Below the pieces are notes generated by a model. The model was not told the origin of the DNA. It worked only from the letters and a program-made list of their open reading frames with translations, and made no database searches. This document shows positions 21,791 through 33,900 of a stretch of DNA of 62,000 nucleotides, piece by piece; positions within the stretch are counted from its first letter, which is position 1, and every line of letters starts with the position of its first letter. A program made the translations under genes and the position numbers. Origin of the DNA: Zygnema cylindricum (Eukaryota; Streptophyta; Zygnematophyceae; Zygnematales; Zygnemataceae); the NCBI GenBank assembly GCA_037447655.1, contig JBBHKE010002125.1, positions 1 to 62,000 of the forward strand, in the 5' to 3' direction.

Positions 21791-24700
21791 CTAGTCAATC
21801 TTTAATTTCAGACCACACTTCTCCCTGCAAAAAATTAGCTTAGGGGAAGGCACAGGTTTGGTCATCATATCTGCTACCATCTCACTATCTGGTCTGTACT
21901 CTAAACTGATTATTTTGTTTTCTACTTTCTCTCTAACAAAGCTGAGTCTGATGTCCATGTGTTTGGCTTTAAAATGGTGTTTAGGATTGGCAGAAATAGC
22001 GATTGCTGCCTGATTATCACAAAATATTTTCTGCACACCACTCTTAAGGTGACCAAGCTCACCAAGCAAAGACTTGACCCACATCAATTCTTTTACAGCA
22101 GAGCAAGAGGCCATATACTCAGCCTCCATGGTGGACTGAGCAATAACCTTTTGCTGTTTTCTACTCCAACAACAAGCCCCATCACCCACATATAATACAT
22201 ATCCAGAAGTGCATCTCCTCATGGCAGCATCACCATAACTAGCATCACTCCAGGTAGTGATGTCAGTTTTCTCCCCACCCAAATGCAACCATAGATCTCT
22301 AGTTCCTACCAAATATCTAAGGAATCTCTTAGCTGCCTCCCAATCCTTCTTAGTGGGAGCATTTAGACTTCTACTGAGCACTCCTACAGCTGCAGCTAAA
22401 TCCGGCCGGGTACAATTCATAAAATAGATTAGACTTCCCACTACTTGCCTGTAAGGAATAGTCTGCATGAACTTCTGTTCATCAGGAGATAATTCCTCGT
22501 CTAAGACTATGACTCCTTCTTTCTCACTCCCCTCACTTCCCTTCTTCAACTCCATTGGAGTTGTACAACTATTAGCTTTATCCATTTGAAATTTTTCAAG
22601 CATGTTCCCTATTGCTTCCTTTTGAGTCAATCTTATAATTTTTCTTTTTCGGTCTCTCTCTACCCTAATTCCCAAAATATATCTTGCTTCTCCCATATCC
22701 TTCATTTCAAATCTCCCCTTAAGATCCGTTTTCAGTTTGTTAATTTTTTCCATTGATTTACTTAATACAAGCAAATCATCAACATAAATTGCAATAAATA
22801 TCAAACCTTCCTCATCTTCGAAAACATAGATTGAGTGATCTGAGCTGATCCGAATATATCCCAGACCGGTAAGAAAATCATCAAGCTTCTTATTCCATTT
22901 TCGAGGTGCCTGTTTCAAACCATAAAGAGGTTTAATCAGCCGGCATACCTTACTCTCCTCTCCTTCCTCCACAAAACCTTCGGGTTGTCGCATGAAGATC
23001 TCCTCTTCCAATTCTCCATGCAAAAAGGCTGTCTTGATGTCCATCTGATGCACTTCCATGTCTTCCGCCGCTGCTAAACTGAGAAGTATGCGGACGGAGG
23101 GAAATCTGACCACCGGGGCAAAGGTTTCCTCGTAGTCAATTCCTTCCTTTTGTGTAAATCCCTTTGCCACTAATCTGGCCTTGTAGCGTTCGATTGTGTT
23201 ATCTGGGTTGAGTTTTAATTTGAAAACCCACTTACAACCGATTGGTTTTCGGTAAGGTGGATAGTCCACCAGCTCCTAAGTATCGGCTGCCATGATTGAA
23301 GCCATCTCCTCATTGATGGCTGTCTTCCACCGGTTTTTTTCTGGGCAAGTCATCGCCTCTCCATAAGTTTGAGGTTCATCTTGATGAGATAGTTTAGTTA
23401 CCTTGTTATTAACCTGTTTTTCTTGCAGTCTTTAGCTACTTCTCCTCCCCCCCTCAAAATCCGAGGCCAGAATAGATGGTTTTCGTGGATTCTTTCGAAC
23501 AAACTCGGCTTCTCCCCTATCCCTTGAATCAATTTCCACCACGTCTTCCGCTTCGAGTAGAGTTGTCACTGGAGTTTCCATAGCTGAGTCCTTTTCGGTC
23601 TGATTTGTTCCTACAAGAATGTCATCTTCTCTAAAACCTGGATAGTTAGGAAGCTCAAAGTCATCGGAATTTTCTGACTCAAATCTGATTTTTACTGACT
23701 TTGTATATTTGAAGGGATCCACAGACTTTCCTTCATCCATAACTACTAGATGCTTTACTAAGATTATATCTTCCCTTTTTAAATCATAAACTCTATATCC
23801 TTTAACATCTTCATCATATCCTAATAAGTATCCCGGTTTTCCTTTAGGATCTAGCTTCCAATTGGACCGATCAGTATCTAGACTGAATACTTGACTGCCG
23901 AAAACCTTCAAGTGAGATATGTCTGGTTTTCGGCCTGTCCATCTCTCATAAGGTGTTTGGTCTTTTATAGCTGAAGTAAGAACTCTATTCTTGAGGTAAT
24001 TAGCACAGTTCATTGCTTCTGCCCAAAACCTTTTCCCTAACTTTTTATCTGACAACATACTTCTAGCACTATCACTTAGTGTTCTATTTAACCTTTCAGC
24101 TACCCCATTCTGTTCCGGATTTTTTGGAACTGTCTTTTGGTGTTGAACCCCATCTTCCCTCAGAAAATCCTCAAACTGGTTAGAAGTATACTCTCCACCA
24201 TTGTCACTCCTTACTCTCTTGATTGGAGTTTCATGGAGTTTTTCGCTCCATGCTTTATATTGTCTAAAACAATCCTCAGCTTCGGACTTGTTTTTCAAAA
24301 AATATACCCGGGAATACCGAGACCAATCATCAGTTATAGTCATCATAAATCTCTTCCCCCCCGGTGAGGGCACTTTAGCCGGTCCCCAAATATATGTGTG
24401 TACTAGATCTAGAATTTTTTCTCCCTTATAGATGGCTAACTTAGGAAAGGGTAATCTGTGTGCTTTACCTTGAGCACATCCACTAGAATCGCTTATATTA
24501 TCACTCTCACTGAACTGAATCCCTTCCACCACTCCCATCTTTTTCATCTCTCTTAACTTATCTAGATTCACATGCCCAAGCCTCTTATGCCACATCATAA
24601 TATCATGAACACCAGCATAATAAAGTTTCTTCTTTTCATTACATAATATCAGCCGAAACATACCATGGCTACCTTTCTCACCAATGAAATAGACATCATC

Positions 24701-26051
24701 CTCAAAACTAGCAGTAAAGACTCCTTCCCTAGTGCTAGTAAAAAAACCCTTATCATCTAATACTGATGTAGAGATAAGATTTTTGTTTAGCTCCGGAATA
24801 AACAATACATCGGAGAATGTTAATATGGATGTCTTTCCTTCTACTAACACTTTTAGATCTACCGATCCTACAAGAGTAGTGGTGACTATCCTCCCATCCC
24901 CGTACTCTATCTCTACGGTGGGAATCTTTCTTATCTTAGTGAACAGGTGTCTATCCTTACACATGTGCATGGAGGCACTTGAATCTACAATCCAGCCTGC
25001 TTCACCTTTCAATCCACCGTAAGCACATTTCTGCCTTCGTGGAATTTCGACCTCGTTTTTCGCCTCCAACTCCTCATCCAAAAGGAGCTCATCGTCCTCG
25101 TCCTCGGATTCAGCCTCAAGTACCTGTGTGACAAGGGCGTTTTTCTTTCCTCTCGGGGTACCACCGGTCTGCCCCTCCTTTAACCGAAGCTCGGTTAGCT
25201 TAGTGCACTCTGCCATATAGTTTCCGACCGGTTTTCGAGAATCCCTGTTCCTCCAATTAGTCGCTGTTGTCAAGGCTTGGCCACTCTTTCCTCCCCTTCG
25301 GATATCAATTGTATTCTCTTGAACGAGAATCATCCCTACCACTGAGTTCCATATCCACCTTGAGTCAGGCAAGTCCTGCACACGGTAAACTATGTTCACG
25401 AACTCATCAAGTAACTTCATCAGTAAACAGTTAACCTTTCTTTTTCACTAAAATATTTTCCCGCACTCTGTAGCTCCATGAAGAGTGTAGCAAGCTCATT
25501 GCAAAAATCCAACATATTTCCCCCTTTGTATACATACTCCTTAACTTTCTGATCAGCCAATTGTTGTTGGTGAATCGTATCACTTCGATACATCTCTATG
25601 AGAGCCATCCAAAGATCCGATGCTCTTTCTACCTGCAAATGAGGACATGCAAGTCCTTAAGTGAGATGGCGTAGGATGAAGTGCTTTGCCGCCATATTGT
25701 TGAAGTCCCAGGTTTGAGTATCATTCTCCTCATTCCTCGAAATAGGTGACATGAATGTTGAACCAATTGCTATTGGTGTGGTCGTCTCCTTCTCCTTTCC
25801 TTTGTCCACCACCTCTCCTTCATTTGTTTCCTCCGTTGAAGGTGGGTCCTCTTTCCTGGTGAATCTGGTTCCTCCAAACCCTGGAGGAATTCCAAGACTT
25901 GGTGGACGCCCCAACCGTCCACTCACTATCCCCCAAAACCATTTTCGCATAGAGCTCCTATCATCATACTTTCCCAGTATATGAAGCCAGTTCCATTAAA
26001 GATTGGTACCCTAGAGGGTGGGCCCATAACCTGAAACTCTGAGACCTCCAT
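21791..26051 (-). pseudogene. A2 gag-pol, inactivated
   Basis: The order is as in A3. RT and RNase H are intact in one 492-codon frame (21791-23269), with YVDDLL, STMEAEYMA and CDNQAAI. Protease, integrase and the Gag end form a second long frame (23432-25420). Defects: a stop replaces Trp after TWEL near 23275; the integrase Asp is Tyr (VHTYIWG); the zinc motif has Ser (DSSGC); the protease reads DSSAS. About 100 bp carrying the CCHC knuckle is deleted (NYMAEC joins directly). The same one-base gag frameshift as A1 lies near 25440, and a stop follows HLT near 25657. Gag starts at 26051 inside the LTR. Confidence 0.9.
26017..26031 (-). promoter_or_regulatory. A2 primer-binding site
   Basis: GGTGGGCCCATAACC on the plus strand, the full half-tRNA-iMet match, adjacent to the 5' LTR. 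Confidence 0.8.
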
Positions 26052-27080
26052 AAGTCCTCAGAGTATACAGCTTCCAAGAAGCCTCTAGGATAATCATGAC
26101 CCTTTTGTGTTCCAGCAAAAATAACTGCCACCCTGGCAGACAAAAACCATGACCACCTGCACTCGTGTAAAGGCAAGACTCCCTTGAGTCGGTAGCAAAA
26201 AGAATCTCTGAATTTGCTCCCCTGAGCAGTAAGTTATGGAGGGTCAAAGTTGACCTTTTGTACAGAAGCTCTCTGGGAGAGGGGGTCCTATCTTCTAATT
26301 TTTCTAAGTCCTCTCTCTCTCACAGACTCTATCTACTGATGTACGGAACCAATCAGAATTGAGTTCCGTACGCAAAAGTACAGCTGCCGCTGTACTTTAT
26401 GTACGGACATTGTACGACATGGCCAAAATGTCGACACATGTCAAATCCGGATTCGGTGCCATAATCTCCGGAGATTCCACAATCCAACGGATTTTCGCCA
26501 CGCGTCATCCGATGTGGCGATGGCCACAAACCGCCAAAATCTTCCTCCGCGATCTCGGCGCTAATCCCGACCGTCCGATTAAATTCGGATTTAATCGTAG
26601 CCGTAATAAATACATGCGCGGTATTTGTTTCACTTACGAAACAAATGCGCGGTACTGATTTTTGTTCGTATCGTAATTCGTACATTATATATTATTGGAT
26701 CTATGTATCCCGTAATTCATTCCAGTTAAATGATTTATCGCACGTATAATCATTTAAATAAATATCAAACTATATGCTACGTAACACTACGGCTAGACTT
26801 AACGGCTAAGGCTACCGGCTACTTCCTGTCTGCCGGCCGGTAGGTACAAGGATCGAATCCTGCCGCCGGCACATACCTTTTAAATAAATAAATAAACCCT
26901 AATATAAAATTCCCGTAAACCTCAAGATAGCTAAGGTAGCCATGGCTCTAGCTTCCTCTCCAATTTCTCAGTGACTGCGACAAGTTTGAGAGTTGGAAAG
27001 AGAAGTTAGAGATAGACTGCCTCAACTTCTATATTTCTTTTCAGACCTAGAAAATACTAATAAAACCATTAGTTTCTACA
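26032..27080 (-). repeat. A2 5' LTR
   Basis: R-type LTR, 1,049 bp, carrying the same diagnostic bases as the right LTR of A1. It differs from the A2 left LTR at many sites. Confidence 0.85.
26793..26871 (+). other. tRNA-like module in A2 5' LTR
   Basis: A box TTAACGGCTAAGGC (26799-26812) and B box GGATCGAATCC (26850-26860), antisense to the element. Confidence 0.6.
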
Positions 27081-28175
27081 ATAAACAAAAGTATAATCAA
27101 AGTATAATCAAATAATCATTATATCATTCAAAGTGCATGACCTAATCGACAACCCTAAATTACTACATCTTTGGTCCCCACTTTTATAACCAGCATTGAT
27201 TGTTTTTCCTAACAAAGCTCATTCCTATATATACACTTGTGAGTTGTCAACGAATCACTAAGTGTCAAAATAACCATCATACATTACTGTAACTGTCATC
27301 AAGTCCTATTTAACCATAATAGACCATCACTAAGAATAAATTAATCTTAAGCGTACACCTGAAAGTCAAACAATCGTAAGCGTACACTTGTCTACAAGTA
27401 CAACATCGTACACACACAAATTACACTATCGAAAACCCTAATTGATCACTTAAATAAAAAATGTCATAATCAATACTAAATTAATAAAACACATAAGACA
27501 AAACAATGTTGTATCAAATATTTACACCGACGCGTCCGCAAAATACGCGTCATAAGCGACAACTTGCTTAGTCACTTGCAGATAAATCCACGTAGTGAAC
27601 CGACATCGCATATGTACGGTCCACTTAATAACACGTCATCAAACAATACGATCCCTTGGAAATATCGGCGGACGTCGTCCGCCCTCCACGTGTAGCTCGA
27701 ACCACTGCCGAAATTAAACCGTACTATCCAAATCCTGTTCGTATGAAAACCACGTACTTCGCCGTACATCTCACGTGTCAAATACGACGCTCCGTACCGG
27801 CGGCGTCACATTTAATAAATGCGGTCTGTCGCATTATGTTTCGTATGGCCGGCGTACTTTTTCAAACCTTTCGAATATGTCTAATCAAATCGCGAAGCGA
27901 TCCGCCGTCCATTTTTATTTCGCATTCCGTATTTTCCGTACGCTTCTTCGCGTCACTTAATTTGTACTTTTAAGTCACCTTAAATTCATCCGTACATTTA
28001 CAAATGTTTGTTCGCGCCACTCACACGTCACTTTAATTTTGCTCGTACACTTACTCCCCCAATCCGCAAATCCTTTCGAACCTCCACAGTATATCACGTA
28101 AATGCGTACGCACGAAACATCGCGTACGCACGAAACGCCGTGTTCGCACGAAACTAACTTTTCAAAAACAACAGT
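27081..28175 (-). repeat. Family C repeat, proximal part (C2)
   Basis: Reverse complement of the sequence at 53746-54860. On the minus strand it starts TGTTGTTTTTGAAAAG at 28175, includes CGTGCGTACGC repeats (28090-28140) and the TCGCGAAGCGATCCG hairpin half near 27893, and runs to the A2 target site. It is probably the LTR and leader of another copia family. Its outer end interrupts or abuts an older copia LTR at 28176. Confidence 0.75.
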
Positions 28176-28575
28176 AGCTGCCTCTCCCAAAGAGCACCTT
28201 GTATAAATGGCAAACTTGGCCAGCCATAACGATCAATTTACTTGACCATTTTCAGTGATTCTTTTTGTTTCGGACCCAAGGGAGCCCAAGCTACACAGGC
28301 GTGTAGTTGGTCAGAGTTTTTGCCTTACAGGGTGGCTGCATTTATAAGGGAAAGTCAAAGTGGGTGAATGTGTCCAAAACTCATATTCTAACTTTGCATT
28401 GTGTGGTGGAATTGAGCACACAAAAAGTCTTATTTTACAGGGGTGAAACTATAATGGGTCTCTGATTGTCAAGGGATCAGTCATTTGGGTTTATATCAAC
28501 TTGGAGTTGGCACTATCTAGATAAGCTTCTTTTGGATCTGCGATTTTTGTTGGCAATGGAGCACACAGAGTTTCA
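28176..28575 (+). repeat. Copia LTR fragment (inner end only)
   Basis: This matches the last 400 bases of the B/E-type LTR, including CATTTTCAGTGATTCTTTTTG, the GGGTGGCTGCA segment and the terminal GAGTTTCA. No primer site or gag follows: the next bases are GTACCAAAG. The rest of the LTR is missing, replaced by family C. Confidence 0.75.
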
Positions 28576-29032
28576 GTACCAAAGTTAGGAAAAGAGTTAA
28601 TGAACGTTGTTAGCATTAGGAAGTGAGGGTCGTTGACACGAGGAAGAGTATTCATATTTGATTCCAAGTTATAAAGACGAGGAAAAATCGTGTGTACCTG
28701 GTCTCACATGTTCAAAAGTTGACCATATCAACACATGCTCTAGCGGCTACACTATGTGAACGTGCATACTGAATGTGTTGTGTGTGTTAACTAGAGTTTA
28801 TATTTGGTTTGCTCGAGGTCTTGAAATTCACTAGCGTTAATAAAACTATTTTCTTTACAATAAAATTTATGTTTGTGATTCATGTTGTATTGTTGTGTAT
28901 TAATATGCTTCCTATTGCCATAAATATGAGAGCTGACAATATTGGTTAGTCAATGGCAATGGGGCCACGTATATTGCTCCGAAATGAATAAATTTGGTTT
29001 CTCCAATATATTGTATTACTTGATATTCAACA
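28576..29032 (+). other. Unassigned AT-rich interval
   Basis: No reading frame, LTR or repeat shared with the rest of the window was recognised. It may be host spacer or the 3' flank of the LINE. Confidence 0.4.
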
Positions 29033-30785
29033 CTACCTCATACCCTTTATAAGACAAGTGGGGGGCGACTTTATTAAAAAACAAGATGGTAAATCATCTG
29101 AGTCGATAGGAACAAATTGAAGTAGCATTTGTAAAACTGAAAGAACCATAAGACAAGAAGCGTGCACGCGAAGAATTGGAAGGAAGCGCCTCGAGAAGCT
29201 GAAATTTAATAGCGAAGACATCACGATCAGAAATGGATTCTTGAACACGCGCAATTGATGTCGTAACAAGAGTGGAAAACATCGGCATGTCCTCGATAGC
29301 CGACGTATTAAGAGAACGTGATCCATCCATAAGGGATCGCTGGAAGGCGAGCTCACCATTTGAAACACCGGGAACCACAGCCGCAAGAATAGGAGTGTCC
29401 CCAGCCACAAAACGAGAGACAATAGTGGAAGCAACAAGGCACCAACTTGCCAAATAGGCGGCTGGAGCAACACGCGCCGTCGAGAGTAAACCTAAACCGC
29501 CGGTCGAGATTGGAAGAGAGGCTTGGATGCTTGCGCGAGCCTAGACTTGCGATTAAAATCTCCACGCCCCAACAAAGTGTGGAGGACATCCATGAGACAA
29601 TCATCAAATGCGGAAAGTGAGGACACAAAGGATGGGGTCGGAGGGGAAGTGCGAGTAAGGTAGGAGGGACGGGCCGAGAAACTCCGTGTTAGAATAGCAA
29701 AGGCCCTCTGGGGATCAGAAAGGTGAGGAAGGTCGTCCACGTGGGACAAATCTGTCTGAAGAGCGGAATCGAGGAACTTCGTGACGTAGGGATCAAAACC
29801 AAGCAGGCAACCCAACACCCGAATGCCTTTGGTAGGAGGAGGAGTCTGAAAACCAGAAGGGGGAGTGAAAGAAAGAGGAATAGGACGTGGGGACCAAACA
29901 ACACACTTTGATGGCGGGACCGAGAAATTGAGTTCGGCCAAGAGAGCCTTGAAAAAGTTATACGCCGGTATAACTTGGTCCGAAGGACCAATAATGTGTG
30001 TGTCATCCGCAACAGAAGGGAAGAGGAAAGAAGGGTAAGCAGCTGCTGAAGCTCGGAGGGCGCAATAATGGGCTAGGGAAAACAAAGGGCCCCCAAGAGG
30101 ATCGCCCTGAAGGGTGCCAGTCGTGGCGGAAAGTGGGACCAAACCATCATCCGTGGAGAAAGAGTAGCTACTGCTCAGAGAATAAAAGGTTCTCACAAAA
30201 GGAAATATCAGGGCAATCAAGAAAGGTGCGGCCATAAGCTCTAAAAAAATGGCATTCCGATCCACAATAGTAAAGGCATTACAAGCATCCCTGTGGAGGA
30301 CTAACCAATCCGGATGGGCATGTAGCAAAGCTCGGATCCCATATACCACCGGCTCACAACCCCCCCTGGTTGCCACTCCGAACTGATGAGGGGAGAAATA
30401 ATCAAGGAAAGCGGGCTGGAGCTGGATGCAGATTGCACGCGCCACCAATCAGTACAATACCTCGCCCACTGCAATAGGTCGGATTCCCCCATCGGATTTG
30501 GTGACAGCCACGAGGAGGGAGGCTGTGAGGAGATCGCAAATACGAGAGGGGATAGTGCTAGCCGCATTAAGGGAACATACTCGAAAAAACATATCAAAGC
30601 CCCGAGCACCAGATTTCGGAGGCAAAACGTCGCAAAATTACTTATAAACTGTGCCCAAAGGACCCCCCGCTGAAAGATGTGGAGAAGTCGTAAGGGCCTT
30701 TATTAAAGAGTTTCGATCCAAAAGAAAACACTTTGTCGGCTCGAAGGTGTGAATAGAGGGGGGCTGAGGGGAAGGAGCTGGGGGA
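29033..30785 (-). pseudogene. Non-LTR (LINE-like) reverse transcriptase, decayed
   Basis: A 318-codon frame (30448-29492) carries reverse transcriptase motifs of the non-LTR type: GGCEPVVYGIRALL and WLVLHRDACNAF (a divergent D-containing motif A), GTLQGDPLGGPLFSLAHY (motif B) and the catalytic VADDTHIIGP in place of the usual YADD. Upstream in the same frame is AVTKSDGGIRPIAVGEVLY, followed by a TGA just before 30448; another stop occurs near 30640. Downstream the reading shifts (LGLLSTARVAPAAYLASW, near 29453) and ends near 29094. The 5' end is cut at 30785 by element E. No endonuclease domain, poly-A tail or target duplication is seen. Confidence 0.8.
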
Positions 30786-31959
30786 TGAAGAGCTCCATTG
30801 GCCCTCAGAGTAAGTAGAACCAAAGAAGCTTATCTAGATAGTGCCGACTCCTAACTTAATATAAACCCAAATGGCTGACTCCTTGACAATCAGAACCCCA
30901 ATATAGATTCACCCCTTTGAAATAACACTCTTTGTGTGCTCAGTTCCACCACAAAATGCAAAGTTAGAATATGAAATTTGGACACATTCACCCACTTTGA
31001 CTTTCCCTTTGAAATGAAGCCACCCTGGCAGACAAAAACTCCAACCGACTTCACCCATGTGTAGCCTGGACTCCCTTGAGTCCGCAGCAAAAAGAATCAC
31101 TGAAAATGGTCAAGTAAATTGATAGTTATGGCTGCCCAAAGTTAGCCATTTATACAAGGTGCTCTCTTAGAGAGCCGAAAACCTACCAAAAATTTTCTAA
31201 GTCCTATCTCTCCTCTAAGACTCTATCTATTGACGTACGACACCAATCAAAATAGTGTGTCGTACAGAAAAGTACAGGTGACGATGTACTTTCTGTACGG
31301 CCATCGTATGACATGGCCAAAATGTCGACACATGTCATCTCCTGATTCGTTCACGTAATCCTCGGAGATGCCAGAATCTAATATCATTTTGCCACGTGTC
31401 ATCTTATGTGGCAATGACCGCAAACCGCCGAAATCTTCTTCCGCGATCTCGGCATCCTTTTCTGACCGTCCGATCAAAACAAGTTTTTGATCGTAGCCGT
31501 CATAAAAACTTGCGCGATATTTGTTTCGCGTTCGAAACAAATGCTGGTATTCGTTTCATATACATTAAACCGTACTCCGTACTGTTTATAACCGTATCTA
31601 TGCTCTACTTATTTATTTCCAGTTAAATGAACAAGTCTATATGTAACTAATTATATAATTATCAAACCCTATATATCTTAATACTAGCGCTAGACTAAAC
31701 GGTTAAAGCAACCAACTGTGTGTGATTGACGGACGGCAGGTACCAAGATCAATTCCTGGGTCCGTCAACTAACTTTTGGTAAGTCTACCTTATTTACCTC
31801 CTGTCTTCACTAGAGAGCTTAGGCAGCCATGGCTCTAGCTCCCTATCCAGCCTTCAGTGACTACAACAAGTGTGGGGGCTTGGAGAGGGGAGTTAGAGGC
31901 AGACTGCCTCTGCCTTTTTCTATCCTATTACAGACCCAGAAAAAACACAAATATCAACA
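30786..31959 (-). repeat. Element E 3' LTR
   Basis: Ends TGAAGAGCTCC...ATATCAACA on the plus strand. It carries CACGTG at 31393-31398. The complement of the polypurine tract (GTCCCCTTATTTTCTAG) follows at 31960. Confidence 0.8.
31690..31768 (+). other. tRNA-like module in element E 3' LTR
   Basis: A-box-like TAAACGGTTAAAGC (31696-31709) and degenerate B box AGATCAATTCC (31746-31756). The right LTR has an equivalent at 34796-34851. Antisense to the element. Confidence 0.5.
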
Positions 31960-31965
31960 GTCCCC

Positions 31966-33900
31966 TTATTTTCTAGTCCATTTTCCTTTCAACTCCCACA
32001 CACAAAAAAAACCAAAAAACTCCCTCCCAATTTTTTTTTTCTTTTTCCTATTCCTTTTCTTTTTATAAACATTTATGACAATACACTCACATTTTAAAAG
32101 GTCCATTAGATGAGCTGAAATAAAAATTCCATCTGGCTGATCACATATTTTATTAAGCATCCCAATTTTCATAACCCCGAGCAAAGATTTTATCCACCTC
32201 ATCACTTTTTCATCCACACACAACCCGATTTCTCTCTTGCAATCCAAACAGCCAGCCCCATCTCCAATCTGCAACATATACCCACATGCTAACCCTTTTA
32301 CAGGCACACCTTCATAAATACCATCACTCCCTTTAGCGATGTCAAACCCATTACCCGCAAAAATTAAACTTTACTCACTCTCTCCCATGGAATTATTTCC
32401 ACTATCACTTTCTATTTTAATTCCCAATAAATATTTTTTTTCCCCTAAACCTTTAGTCAAATATTTCACTTCTCTCCTATATTTTAAAACCCCATCTAGA
32501 ATTAATTCTCCCCTTTCCTCGAAATCCATTGAAGTCTCCCTTTCCGACCAGTTTTCTGTTTCCAAAATATCTATGAAACTATCCTCAATATTTTGAACTC
32601 CCTCAAGTATCTCCTCTCTCTTTACTTCCCTTATACCTCCAAAAGCACATTGTTGCTTTCGTGGAATTTCTGTGTGCTTTTCTCTCTTCCCCATACTACT
32701 AATTCGAAGAAGCTCTAAAATATGTTCATCCTCTTTCTCCTCTTCCCCTTCTTCCTCCTCATCCACATTCCAACTTCTAAGTTTTTCCAAACAAGGGCAT
32801 TCCTCCATATTATGACCCGGTTCCCTACAAAAGAAGCAAACCCCCTTTTTCAAAGCTCCCCTTTCTTTTCCACTCCCTCTCTTTCCACCAAAGTTCCGAT
32901 AAAGTTTACCTTTGTCTTTCTTTCTCTCATCACGCTTCCGCTCGTCACCACCGTTTTTCTCATCACGCTTCCGCTCGTCACCACCGTTCCTCTCATCACC
33001 CTTCCGCTCGTCACCACCGTTTCTCTCATCACGCTTTTGCTCGTCACCGCCGTTCCTCTCATCACGCTTCTGCCAATCACCACCAGCTGAAAATGCATTG
33101 ACCCTGTCCCTTCCCCTACGAAGCTCCAAAGTGCTTTCCCTCACAAGAATTATCCCCATGGTAAAGCTCCAAGTCCACGTGGAGCCATCCATTGCCTGCA
33201 TACAACAAATGATGTTTTCGTACTCATCTGAGAGTTTCATGAGGTGTGTATTAATCTTCATCTCCTTAGATTCTACATATCCCGCACTAGCAAGCTCAAC
33301 ATATAACGCAGCAATATAATTGCAAAACCCTATCATGTTACCGCCTTTACAAACATAGGCCTCTATTTCCTGTTTTACTAACTGCTGCTTTTGAATAATC
33401 TCATTCTTATACATCTAACTTAATGCTTCCCATATCTCTGAAGACTTGGTTACACTTAAAAGAGTGATAGTTATGGACTTAGCTACATATCTAAGTATGA
33501 GATGTTTTGCTATACTGTTTTTGTATTCCCATATTTTTCTGTCATTTTTTTCACTTTTAATCTATACAAGTGGTACCATAGCTGAGAGCCTAGCTCCCTT
33601 CACCATATGTGTCCCTTTTTCTTTATCCCATATTTCCCCATCCACGGAAAGGTTTTTCTTTTCACCTTCTGTTGCATCTGAACTTCGGTTGATATTCTGG
33701 GCAGCCTCAAATGATTCTCCATAGTATGCTCCTCCAAAGCCAGGTGGCGGACATCTCACTTGTCCCGAAAAAATTCCCCATAAGTGATTCTCGAAAAGCA
33801 ATCCCCCCATTGTAAACTCCCAATAAGTAAAGTCTATTCCATCGAACATAGGCACCCTAGATGGTGGGCCCATAACCTGAAACTGTGAGACCTCCATCAT
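31966..33900 (-). pseudogene. Element E Gag fused in frame to RNase H remnant
   Basis: One frame runs from MMEVSQFQVMGPP (33900) to 31966, broken by three visible stops (near 33562, near 33417 and at 32371). Gag core motifs (FTYWEFTMGGLLFENHLWGI, KGGNMIGFCNYIAALY, MKLSDEYENIICCM) are followed by five tandem copies of an 11-residue unit like RKRDERNGGDE (about 32925-33085). Next come the knuckle CFFCREPGHNMEEC (near 32810-32850), an acidic tail and the RNase H-like end LACGYMLQIGDGAGC (near 32280) with MRWIKSLLGV. Gag and tail share one frame, as expected if this deletion derivative once encoded a single protein. Confidence 0.8.
33863..33877 (-). promoter_or_regulatory. Element E primer-binding site
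   Basis: GGTGGGCCCATAACC on the plus strand, the full half-tRNA-iMet match, next to the 5' LTR. Confidence 0.8.

Larger units (their letters stand above)
20730..27080 (-). mobile_element. Copia element A2 (defective, inserted in family C)
   Basis: LTRs at 20730-21777 and 26032-27080, with target duplication ATAAA at 20725-20729 and 27081-27085. The family C sequence is continuous when the element is removed, so this is a true insertion. The gag-pol is inactivated. Confidence 0.9.
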
